Shown here: piece by piece, positions 51,778-62,300 of the stretch
How the letters are laid out: the number at the start of each line of letters is the position of its first letter
Numbering within the stretch: the first letter of the stretch is position 1
Origin: Stenotrophomonas_A sp035629025
Lineage (GTDB): Bacteria > Pseudomonadota > Gammaproteobacteria > Xanthomonadales > Xanthomonadaceae
Direction of reading: 5' to 3'
Length of the DNA: 64,000 nt
NCBI GenBank assembly: GCA_035629025.1
Contig: DASPIU010000018.1
Span: forward strand, 13,196-77,195
Notes under the pieces: generated by a model
What the model was told of the DNA's origin: nothing
The model's database searches: none
What the model saw: the letters and a program-made list of their open reading frames with translations, nothing else
Made by a program: the position numbers and the translations under genes

Positions 51778-53826
51778 TCAATCCTCCTCCGCGCCGGGCT
51801 GGTGCGCCGCGACAAGACGCTGCTGCACGCCTGGCGGAACTGGCTCGTAATGGCTGAAATCCAGTGTGTAGCGGCCCTGTCCGGCCGTGGCCGACTTCAG
51901 TTCCGCCGCATAGCCGTCCAGTTCCGACAGCGGCACCTGGGCGCGAATGACGATCTCGCCATGGCGGCTGTCGGTGCCATGGATGCGCGCGCGTTTTGCC
52001 GCCAGGCCACCGGTGATATCCCCGGCCTGCGCTTCGGGTGCGCTGACTTCCAGTTCCACGATCGGTTCGAGCACCTGCGGCGTGGCGCGCGCCACCGCGT
52101 CCAGGAACGCCTTGCGGCCGGCGGTGGCGAAGGCCACTTCCTTGCTGTCCACCGGATGATGGCGGCCGTCGTAGACCACCACGCGCACATCCTGCAGCGG
52201 AAAGCCGGCAATGGCGCCGGCCTGCACTGCCTGGCGCACGCCTTTTTCCACCGCCGGCATGAACTGCCCGGGGATGGTGCCGCCCTTGACCTCATCGACG
52301 AACTCGAAGCCGCCGCCGCGCGGCAGCGGCGCCACGCGCAGGTAGACCTCGCCGAACTGGCCGGCGCCGCCGGTCTGCTTCTTGTGCCGGTGATGGCCTT
52401 CGGCTGGTGCGCCTATTGTTTCGCGGTAGGCGATGCGCGGCACGCGCGTGGTCACTTCCAGCCCGTGACGCGTGCTCAGGCGTTCGAGCATCACCCGCAG
52501 GTGCAGGTCCGACAGGCCGCGCACCAGGGTTTCGTGGGTCTCCAGCTGCTGCTCGACCAGGAACGCCGGGTCTTCCTGTGACAGCTTTTCCAGCGCCGTT
52601 GACAGCTTCTGCTCTTGGCCGCGGCTGGCCGGCGCGATGGCCAGGCCGAACATCGACTGCGGGAACTGCGTTGGCGCCAGGTGCAGATGGTCCTGCTCGT
52701 GGCGGTCGTGCAGCACCGCGTCGAAATGCACTTCCTCGACCTTGGCGATCGCGGCGATGTCACCGGCCACCACCTGGTCCACCGCGGCATGGTCCTTGCC
52801 CTGCAGGTGGTACAGGTGCGCGGCGCGCACCGGCTTGCGCGCATCGTCGACCAGCAGCGGCATGTCCTTGACCAGGGTGCCTTGGTACAGGCGGAACACA
52901 CCGATCTTGCCGACGAACGGGTCGTTGATGATCTTGAAGACATCGGCAATCACCGCGCCCTGCGGATCGGCCGATACCGTCACTTCGGCGCCGTCGGCGA
53001 TGAACTGCGGCGGGTTGCCTTCTTCCGGGCTGGGCAGCAGTTCGCGGCAGATCGCCAGCAGTTCGGCAATGCCCACACCGGTGCGCGCGGAAACGAAGCA
53101 CACCGGCAGCAGGTGGCCCTCGCGCAGGCATTGCTCGAACGACTCGTGCAGCTCGCTGGCGGACAGGCCCGATTCGCCCTCGTCGAGATAGTGCTCCATC
53201 ACCGTCTCGTTGATCTCCACAACCTGGTCCACGATGGCCTGGTGCCACTGCGCGATGGGGCCGGCATCGCTGTCGCCGCCACCATCGGCGCTGGCGTCGG
53301 CGTTGAAGCAGCCCACCACTCGGCGCCCGCCATCGGCCGGCAGGTTCAGCGGCAGCACCTGCTTGCCGAAGGCTTCGCGCAGATCGGCCAGCAACGCGGC
53401 AGCGTCCACGCCGTCCTGGTCGATCTTGTTGACCACCAGCATCCGGCACAGGCGTCGTTCCTCGGCGCGCTGCATGAAGCGGCGCGTGCCGTGCTGGATG
53501 CCGCGGCCGCCGTCGACCACGATCAGCGCGGTTTCCACCACCGCCAGCGGTGGCAGCGCGGCGCCGCGGAAGTCCGGGTAGCCGGGCGTGTCGATCAGGT
53601 TGAGGTGCAGGCCGGGCTGGTCGATGGACGCAATCGCGCTATCGATCGAATGGCCGCGTTCGCGCTCGGCCGGGTCATGGTCGGACACGGTGTTGCCGCG
53701 TTCGATGCTGCCTGCCGTCTGCAGGGCGCCGCCGGCATGCAGCAGGACTTCAAACAAGGTGGTTTTGCCGGCGCCGGGGTGGCCTGCCAGGGCCACGTTG
53801 CGGATGTCGCGGGTGCTGTAGGGCAT
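51778..53826 (-). CDS. Elongation factor G paralogue (FusA2-like GTPase)
   Basis: A 682-residue translational GTPase. Walker A is GHPGAGKTTLFE, G3 DTPGYPDFRG, G4 NKIDQDG. The G2/switch I sequence is RGHSIDSAIASI in place of the RGITI-type of canonical EF-G. Domains II-V are recognisable (KQTGGAGQFGEVYLRV; GGLAAKRARIHG). It lies far from rpsL-rpsG-fusA-tuf genes. This group of second EF-G genes has an unsettled role (translocation backup, recycling or none). Confidence 0.87.
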   Translation of the reverse strand: MPYSTRDIRNVALAGHPGAGKTTLFEVLLHAGGALQTAGSIERGNTVSDHDPAERERGHSIDSAIASIDQPGLHLNLIDTPGYPDFRGAALPPLAVVETALIVVDGGRGIQHGTRRFMQRAEERRLCRMLVVNKIDQDGVDAAALLADLREAFGKQVLPLNLPADGGRRVVGCFNADASADGGGDSDAGPIAQWHQAIVDQVVEINETVMEHYLDEGESGLSASELHESFEQCLREGHLLPVCFVSARTGVGIAELLAICRELLPSPEEGNPPQFIADGAEVTVSADPQGAVIADVFKIINDPFVGKIGVFRLYQGTLVKDMPLLVDDARKPVRAAHLYHLQGKDHAAVDQVVAGDIAAIAKVEEVHFDAVLHDRHEQDHLHLAPTQFPQSMFGLAIAPASRGQEQKLSTALEKLSQEDPAFLVEQQLETHETLVRGLSDLHLRVMLERLSTRHGLEVTTRVPRIAYRETIGAPAEGHHRHKKQTGGAGQFGEVYLRVAPLPRGGGFEFVDEVKGGTIPGQFMPAVEKGVRQAVQAGAIAGFPLQDVRVVVYDGRHHPVDSKEVAFATAGRKAFLDAVARATPQVLEPIVELEVSAPEAQAGDITGGLAAKRARIHGTDSRHGEIVIRAQVPLSELDGYAAELKSATAGQGRYTLDFSHYEPVPPGVQQRLVAAHQPGAEED

Positions 53827-54024
53827 GAGCCTTTCCTCCGGGTACGAGAGGGGCGTCATGGCGTCCGTAGGCCGGGCCGTGGGCGGGCTGGCCGCTGCGG
53901 GCCGGGGCGGGGTCATGGCCAGGGCAATGTAGCGCGTCCGGCGGGCCGGACCCCGTTGCGGCGCACAAAGCCGTAACGGCGCGGCGTTATGCTGGCCGCC
54001 CCTCACAACCTGCAGGAGACCGCA

Positions 54025-54462
54025 ATGGGAATTTCGCGTCATGCCACCGCGCACTGGGAAGGCGACCTGAAGACCGGCAAGGGCCAGCTCAGCACGCCGC
54101 AGAGCGGCCTGCTCGACAACACCCGCTATGGCTTCAACAGCCGCTTCGGTGACGAGAAGGGCACCAATCCCGAAGAACTGATCGCCGCCGCGCACGCCGG
54201 CTGCTTCACCATGGCGTTGTCGGCGCAGCTCACCGAGGCCGGCTTTCCGCCCACATCGCTCGATACCCGCGCCGAGGTCGACCTGTCGATGGAAGGCGGC
54301 CCGCAGCTGTCGGCCATCCGCCTCAAGCTCAAGGCCGTGGTGCCGGGCATCGACGAAGCGCAGTTCCGCGAGCTCGCGCACAAGGCCGAGAAGAACTGCC
54401 CGGTGTCCAAGGCGTTGAGCGCAGTACCGATCTCGCTGGAAAGCGAGTTCTCCGCCGGCTGA
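54025..54462 (+). CDS. osmC: OsmC family peroxiredoxin
   Basis: A 145-residue hydroperoxidase. The peroxidatic Cys lies in AAAHAGCFTMALS and the resolving Cys in EKNCPVSKAL. Start MGISRHATAHWEGDLKTGKG is the OsmC (not Ohr) pattern. CAGGAG lies 6 nt before the ATG. Detoxifies organic hydroperoxides in the cytoplasm. Confidence 0.94.
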   Translation: MGISRHATAHWEGDLKTGKGQLSTPQSGLLDNTRYGFNSRFGDEKGTNPEELIAAAHAGCFTMALSAQLTEAGFPPTSLDTRAEVDLSMEGGPQLSAIRLKLKAVVPGIDEAQFRELAHKAEKNCPVSKALSAVPISLESEFSAG

Positions 54463-54653
54463 TGTCGGTGAGCGCCGGGGCCGCGCTGCGGCCCTGGTCG
54501 CCTGCACGCTGGTGCTGCGGATGAGCGCGCGTCCGCTATCGCACCATGTCTGAGAAATATCGAATATCGCGTTGATTCGCCCCGTCCTAGGCTGCGGCCG
54601 TGCCCTGAGTGGTGCACCGGAGATCACGAAGCCAGACGGCGGGCGGACAGGGA

Positions 54654-56348
54654 ATGCGGAGCAGGAAGTGGCGCCTTGGCGGCGCGGGTGTATGCCTGGC
54701 ATGGGCAAGCGTGGCGTCGGCACAGGAGCCCGCGCCCGCGCAGGAGTTGCTTCGGCAGCAGGCGCGCGAGCGCGCGCTGCGCGAGCAGATGGAGGCCACG
54801 CCGGATGTGCGCCTGGAAGCGGCGCCGGGCGATTCGCGCGAACGCCTCCCAGCCGATGAAGCGCCGTGCTTCCTGATCCGCCACATCGTGCTGACCGGCG
54901 CCTTCGCCGAGCGTTACGCCGCCGCGCTGGCCGCCGCTGATCCGCCCGATGACCCAGCCACCGGCCGCTGCCTCGGCACCGCTGGCATCAATCTGGTCAT
55001 GAAGCGCGTGCAGAACGCGCTGGTTTCCCGTGGGCTGGTGACCACGCGCGTGCTGGCCGCGCCGCAGGATCTGCGCGAGGGCACGCTGCAGCTGACCCTC
55101 GTCGCCGGCACTCTCGGCGCGCTGCGCCTGGCCGATGGCACCGCTTCGCGCGCGACGACATGGAATGCGCTGCCAATCCGGCCCGGCACGGTCCTGAACC
55201 TGCGCGACATCGAACAGGGGCTGGAAAACCTGCAGCGCATCCCAACGGTCAGCGCCGACATCCAGATCGTGCCGGCGCAGGGCCCCACCGCGCAGCCGGG
55301 GCAGAGCGACCTGCTGGTCAGCTGGCAGCAGCGCCGCGCCTGGCGCGCCAGCCTGAGCCTGGACGATTCCGGCAGCCGCGCCACCGGCCGCCTGCAGGCC
55401 GGCGCGACCTTGTCCCTGGATGCGCCGCTGCGCTTGAACGACCTGGCCTATATCAATTACGGGCGCAGTGTCTTCGACGGTAGCGGCAAGGGCACCAGGA
55501 GCTGGACGGCGCACTACGACCTGCCGTTCGGCCGCTGGCTGGCCGGCGCAACCGCCAGCGCCTACGACTACCGCCAGTCCGTGGCCGGCGCCTACGAGAC
55601 CTACGTCTACAGCGGCGACAGCCGCAATGCCGAACTGCGCCTGTCGCGCCTGCTGTTCCGCAATGCCACGCGCAAGTTCGGTGTCTACGGTCGCGGCTGG
55701 TGGCGGCAGACGCGCAACTACATCGACGACAGCGAGATCCAGCTGCAACGCCGTCGCAGCGCTGGCTGGGAACTGGGCCTGACGCACCGGCAGTTCTTCG
55801 GCAAGGCGACGCTGGATGCAAGCGTGGCCTATCGCCGCGGCACCGGTGCCTTCGGCGCGCTGCCGGCGCCCGAGCAGGCCCATGGCGAAGGCACCTCGCG
55901 GCTGGGCGTGGTCACCGCCGATGCGCAACTGCAACTGCCCTGGCAATGGGGCCGCCAGGCATTGCGCTATGTCGCCGCTTGGCGCGCGCAGTGGAACCGC
56001 ACCGCGCTGGTGCCGCAGGACCGTTTCGCCATCGGCGGGCGCTACAGCGTGCGTGGCTTCGACGGCGAGCTCTCGCTCAGCGGCGAGCGCGGCTGGCTGT
56101 TGCGCAACGAACTCGGCGTGGCATTGGGAGCCGGGCAGGAGTTCTATCTCGGCGCCGACTACGGCCACATCGGCGGGCGCGCGGCGCAGTGGCAGCGCGG
56201 CGATCACCTGGCCGGCGCGGTGCTCGGCCTGCGCGGCGGCGCGGCCGGCCTGAACTGGGATTTCTTCGTCGGCAGCCCGCTGCACAAACCACGCGGCTTC
56301 CCCACGGCCTACACCACCACCGGCTTCAGCCTCGCGGCCTCGTTCTGA
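54654..56348 (+). CDS. TpsB outer-membrane transporter (ShlB/FhaC/CdiB family)
   Basis: A 564-residue Omp85-type transporter. Signal peptide ~1-23 (ASVASAQE), an N-terminal helix-linker, two POTRA domains (~70-225, starting CFLIRHIVLTGAF) and a 16-strand barrel with GGRYSVRGFDGE (VRGF motif of loop 6). It secretes the TpsA protein encoded 43 bp downstream. The final Phe (LAASF) fits BAM insertion. Confidence 0.92.
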   Translation: MRSRKWRLGGAGVCLAWASVASAQEPAPAQELLRQQARERALREQMEATPDVRLEAAPGDSRERLPADEAPCFLIRHIVLTGAFAERYAAALAAADPPDDPATGRCLGTAGINLVMKRVQNALVSRGLVTTRVLAAPQDLREGTLQLTLVAGTLGALRLADGTASRATTWNALPIRPGTVLNLRDIEQGLENLQRIPTVSADIQIVPAQGPTAQPGQSDLLVSWQQRRAWRASLSLDDSGSRATGRLQAGATLSLDAPLRLNDLAYINYGRSVFDGSGKGTRSWTAHYDLPFGRWLAGATASAYDYRQSVAGAYETYVYSGDSRNAELRLSRLLFRNATRKFGVYGRGWWRQTRNYIDDSEIQLQRRRSAGWELGLTHRQFFGKATLDASVAYRRGTGAFGALPAPEQAHGEGTSRLGVVTADAQLQLPWQWGRQALRYVAAWRAQWNRTALVPQDRFAIGGRYSVRGFDGELSLSGERGWLLRNELGVALGAGQEFYLGADYGHIGGRAAQWQRGDHLAGAVLGLRGGAAGLNWDFFVGSPLHKPRGFPTAYTTTGFSLAASF

Positions 56349-56391
56349 TGCGGTCCCGCGCTGGAGGTGTCCAACACGAGGGAGGCTTTCG

Positions 56392-59300
56392 ATGAACAAG
56401 CGCTATCGCCTGGTCTTCAACCGCGCGCTGCGCGTGTGGCAGGTCGCATCGGAACTGGCGGCGCGCGCGCCGCAAGCGACGGCAACCTCCGGTGGCCGCA
56501 TGGTGGACACGATGGCGCCCTCGCGCATGGCCTTGGCGCTTGCACTGGGCGCATTCGGTTGGAGTGCGGCGCTGGCCGCGCAGGAAGCGCCAGGGCGCAT
56601 CATCGGCGATGCCGCCGCGCCGCGCGGCGAGGTCCCGATCGTGTTGCAGTCGGGCAATGGCGTGCCGGTGGTGAATATCGCCGCGCCGTCGGCGGCCGGC
56701 GTTTCACGCAATCGCTATGGCCAGTTCGACGTGGGCCGGCAAGGCGCCATCCTCAACAACGCGCGCGCACCGGTGCAGACCGAACTGGGCGGCTGGGTGC
56801 AGGGCAATCCCTGGCTGGCCGGCGGCGCCAAGGTGATCCTCAATGAGGTCAATGGCCCGGCCAGCCAGTTGCAAGGCTATGTCGAGGTCGCTGGCCAGCG
56901 CGCCGAAGTGGTCATCGCCAACCCGGCCGGCATCCAGGTCGATGGCGGCGGCTTTCTCAATGCCAGTCGCGTGACTTTGACTTCGGGCACGCCGGTGCTC
57001 GGCAGCGCTGGCGCGCTGGAAGGCTACCGCGTGGCCGGCGGTGTGATCAGCGTGGCCGGCAAGGGCCTGGACACCAGCCGCGTCGATTACACCGAATTGC
57101 TGACCCGCTCGCTGCAAGTCAACGCCGGGATGTGGGCGCGCGAATTGCAGGCCAGGCTGGGCGCGCAGGCCGCTGCCGGCAGTGGCGATGCACCGGCCTT
57201 CGCCCTGGACGTGGGCGCGTTGGGCGGCATGTATGCGGGCAAGATTGCCCTGGTCGGCACCGAGCAGGGCCTGGGCGTGCGCAACGCCGGCGCGATTGGC
57301 GCGCAGGCCGGCGAACTGGTGGTGACATTCGATGGCCGCCTGGAGAACCGCGGCAGCTTGCAGTCGCAGGGCGATGCGCGGATCAGTGCGGCGGGTGGCA
57401 TGGACAATGCCGGGGTGGTCAGTGCGCGTGGCGAGCTGGGCATCCGCACACCGGCGCTGCTCGACAACAGCGGCGGCACCATCAACGCCGCACGCCTGCA
57501 GCTCGATGCGCAGGCCTTGCGCAACCGCGGTGGCGCGATCGAACAGACGGGCGCGCAGGCGCTGGCGCTGCAGGCCGGCAGTTTGCGCAATCGGGACGAC
57601 GGGCGCATCGGCGTGCCGGCGGCGGGTACGGTTCCCGCCCCGGCCGCACCCGCGCAAGCACCGGGCCAGCCCACCGCGCCGACGCCGGACACCAGCAGCG
57701 CGGCAAGACCGCAGGATGGTGACGGCGGTCAGCAGGGTAACGATCCGAACATCGCAGCCACCGCGCCTGTCCCGCCACCGCTGGCCGATGGCGTGCTCAA
57801 CATCGCCACCGTGCTCGACAACGACGCCGGCCGCATCGCCGCTGGCGGCGCACTGGATGTCAGCGTCACGCAGGGCCTGGACAACAGCGGCGGCCAGCTC
57901 AGCGTGCAGACGCTGCGCGTGCGCGGCGCGGACACCGGCGGCGCTTCTTCTGAATCGCCCCCGTCAGCGCTGATCAACGACAACGGCCGCCTGAGCACAA
58001 GCGGCGCGCTGGATTTGGACGTGGCGCGGTTCTCCAACCGCGGCGGCAGTTTCCTGCAACAGGACACGGCGGCCAGCCGCTGGCGGGTGCGTGGGCAGCT
58101 GGACAACAGCGGTGGGCGTCTGGCCAGCAACGCAACCGCGCTGAGCGTGGACACGGCCGAACTGATCAATGCAGACGGTCGCATCGAGCACGCTGGCGTG
58201 CAAGGACTGCAACTGCGCACGCAGACCCTTGCGGGTGCCGGCGGCAGCCTGACCAGCAACAGCGAGGCGACGCTGGAACTGGGCAGTGCCGACAACCGCA
58301 AGGCGACGCTGACCGCGCGCAGCCTGCGCCTGAGCGCCCAGGTCTTCGACAACCGCGGCGGCAGCGTGCAGTCCACCGGCAGCGCGGCCAGCACATTGAG
58401 CGCGCTTGCGCTGGACAACAGCGATGGCGGCCGGATTGCCGGCAACGGCGACCTGCTGCTGCAGGCGTCGCGCTTGAACAATGCAGGCGGCAGCGTGCAG
58501 CACGCCGGCAGCGGCACCCTGCGCATCGAATCGCAGACCCTGGCCGGCAGCGGCGGTTCGCTGCAAAGCAATGGCAGTCTGGAACTGTCCGGGGGCTCCC
58601 TGGACCTGGGTCAGGGCATGACCGTGGCCAACACCCTCAGTGTCGATGCCGAGAACCTGAGCAACGCTGGCGGGAGGATGTCGGCCCTCGCCGGGCCGCT
58701 GGCGCTGCAACTGCGCGGCACGCTGGACAACCGCGGCGGCCAGATCAGCAGCGGCGGCGGTGCCAGCCGCATCACCGCGCAACAGTTCGACAACGCTGCC
58801 GGCACGCTGCAGGCCAGTGGTGAGCTGTCCGTGTCGGCCAAGGCCTTGGACAACACTGGCGGGACGGTGGCGCTGCTCGGTCCGGGGCTGCTCGGTATCG
58901 ACGCGACGACCCTGGTCGGTCGCGATGGCCGCCTGCAAAGCGAGGGCGCGCTCGTGCTGCGCGACAACACCATCGATCTCAGTGGCGGCACCACCTGGGG
59001 CCAGCGCGTCAGCGTGCGCAGTGACACCTTGATCAATGCCAAGGGCTCGTTGAGCGCTCTGGGCGAGGACGCACTGCAACTGCAGGCCAGCACATTGCTG
59101 GACAACAGCGGCGGACTGATCGGCGGCAACGGCGCACTGGTGCTGGACGCCGGCACACTCGACAACCGCGGCGGCACCTTGCAGGCCGGCAGCGGCCAGA
59201 GCGCGGTCAGCGCCGCCGCCACGCTCGACAACCGCAACGGCAAGTTGCTGGTGGCAGGGCCGCTGCGGCTGTCCAGTGATCGCCTGGACAATGGCGAACA

Positions 59301-62300
59301 GGGCCTGATTTCCAGCCAGTACGCACTGGTGCTGTCCACGCGCGCACTGAGCAACGCCAACGGCACGCTGGTGACCAGCGGTGCGATGGACCTGCAGGTG
59401 CGCGAAGCCGCTGACAACAGCGGCGGAATGATCCAGGCCGGCGCGGCGCTGGTGCTGAGCGCCAACGGGCTGCTCAACCAGCGCGGCCAGATCATCGGCC
59501 AGCGGGCCAGCCTCGATACCCGCGGCCAGCGCCTGGATAACGAAGGCGGCACCGTGGCCAGCCTGGATGGTGCGCTGGACATTGCCAGTGGCGAGCTGCG
59601 CAACCGCGGCGGCCTGCTGCAATCCCAAGGCGAGATGAAGATCGCCACGGGCAACGCGGCCATCGACAATCGCGATGCAGGCGGCAAGTACGGCATCCGC
59701 AGCACCGGAGCCCTCACGCTGTCCGGCGGTGCGCTGGACAACCGAGGCGGCGTGCTCTCGGCGGGTGGTGATGCGCAATTGACTCTGGCGTCGGTCGACA
59801 ACTCGACCGGCGGTTTGCTCGCCAGCACCGGCGCTTGGACCCTGACGGCCGACAGCTTGCGCAATGCCGGCGGCAAGCTGCAAGCCGGCTCCGTGGGCGA
59901 GTTGAACATAGCCACCACGCTCGACAACCAGGCTGGTCTGCTCGCCGCCAGCGACCGCCTCGTCATTCACGCCGGCAGCGTGGACAACCGCCAGACCGGG
60001 GGCGATGCAAAGGATCGCGGCGTGCAAGGCGGGCAGGTGCAGGTCAGCGCCGAGTCGTTCGACAACCGCGACGGCCGCGTCCTGTCGGACACCCGCACCG
60101 AGCTGACGCTGGCCGGCACCCTGGACAACACTGGCGGCGAAGTCGCCACCGCGGGTGAGCAGAGCGTGCTCGCCGATGCCGTGCGCAACCGCGCTGGCAC
60201 CCTGCTTTCGGGCAACAACCAGCGCCTGCAAGCCCGCATGCTGGATGGCGAGGGCACACTCAGCGCGGGTGGCGATGCCACCGTGGTCCTGCGCGAGGGG
60301 CTGATCCACAGCGGCGCGATGGATGTGACCGGCACCCTGGCCCTGAGCACTGACGGTGATCTGCAAAACCGCGGCGTGCTGCGCGCCGGCAACCTCGACC
60401 TGCGCGCCCGCAACATCGACAACACCGCCAGCGGCCAGGCCATCAGCCAGAGCCTGACCGCGATGCGCGCAGACGAGCAGCTGAGCAACCGCGGCCTGAT
60501 CGATGGTGCGACCACCGACCTGCAGGCCCGCACGATCGACAACATCGGCAGCGGCCGCCTGTACGGCGACAGCATCGCCTTGCAGGCACAGACCCTGCGC
60601 AACCGCGGCGAAACCGTGGATGGCGTCGCCCGAGCCGCGACCATCGCCGCACGCCAGCGCCTGGCGCTGGGCGTGGGCGTGTTGGAGAACACCGATCGTG
60701 CCTTGATCTACAGCGCCGGCAACGCCGCCCTCGGCGGCACGCTGGACGCGCAACGCCAGGCCACAGGCAACGCGCAGCGCCTGCGCAACATCGGCTCGAC
60801 GATCGATGTCGCCGGCAACCTTGTACTGAGTGCCGGCGACATCGAGAACATCCGCCCCGACGTGGTGGTGGGCGTGACCGTCAGGTCCCAGGCGCCGGTG
60901 CGGCTGGATCAGCCCAGCTGGCGCAACAACGGCAGCAACGCCAGTCAGAACATCCGCAGCACCAGCAACTACAGCGCCTGGGAGGTGTACTACCTGCGGC
61001 CGGAGGACATCCTCGAAGACGCTCCCTACATCACCCCGGACGGCTACGCGGTGCGCCGCGCGGTGATTCGCCTGACGCCGCAGACCAGTGCCTATTTCTT
61101 TGGCCGTGGCGGCCTGTACCGCGCGCTGGGCGAGCGCTCGCGGCTGGCCGCGCGCGATGGCACGGTGACGATCTACTACAGCGGCCGGCGGGACAACCAG
61201 GCCAACCCTGACAAGTTGGGAAGTGGGGCCAACGATCCATTCCAGGAACTGGCGCAGGAAGAGGCCGGTTCGCCCGCCTTCCGCTATGTCGATGACTCGC
61301 TGCGCTACTCCAGCAACTACGGCACCTGCACCAGCAACTGCGTGCAGTTGTGGACCCAGTACGCCTACGACGACCCCACCCGTGTACTGAGCAATCCGCA
61401 GGGCACCGGCGGAGGCGAGCTGGGCGACAACGAGCAATACCGCATCGCCACCCGCACTGTGACCGAGGACGTGCTGCAAAGCGCCGGCCCCGAAGCGGTG
61501 ATCCAGGCCGGCGGCACCATGCAGATCAACGTCGACCGGTTGCGCAACGAGTACGCGCGCATTGCCGCTGGCGGCGAGCTGGGCATGCAGGGCCTGGCCG
61601 GGGCCAAGCCCCAGGTCACCAACCTGGCGCGCACCCTCTATCGCACATACACCTTCAACAACGTCAGCTACGCCTACAACGGCACCACGCGGCAATGGGG
61701 CAACCCATCGATATCGCAGGAGAGCGGGCGCATCGGCGCCGGCATCACCAGTGGCGGAGTGCTGAAGGCGGAACTGGATGGCCTGGACAACCTGGACCAA
61801 GGCCGCGCTGCGCCCAACGTGCGCGAAGGCGGCGCGCTGGCGGGCCTGTCGCCGGTGGCCGCCAACGCGGCACCGAACGGCGGAGCGGCGGCCGCCGCTG
61901 CGCAGCCTCTGGTCGGCGGCGATGCCGGCAGCGCCGCGCCGCAGACCCGCGCGGTGACCGCCGCCGACGGCTCGGCGCAGACCATTGCCAGCGGCCAGGT
62001 GTCCACACAGTGGCCGGGCAACAGCCTGTTCAAGGCGGCGGCCAACGGCAATGGCTATCTGGTCGAAACCGATCCGGCCTTTGCCAACTTCCAGCAATGG
62101 CTGGGCTCCGACTATTTGCTGCGCCAGCTCGGCCAGAACGGGGACACCGTACACAAGCGCCTGGGCGATGGTTTCTACGAACAGAAACTGGTGCGCGAGC
62201 AGATTGGCCAACTCACCGGTCGGCGCTTCCTGGCCGGCTATACGAATGACGAAGCGCAGTACCGCGCCCTGCTGGATGCCGGCGCCAGGTTTGCCAAGCG

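Noticed and set aside
54463..54653. Promoter of the TPS pair
   Set aside because: TTGATT and TAGGCT are present near 54574-54595 but spaced only ~10 bp; no convincing sigma-70 or sigma-54 promoter could be supported.
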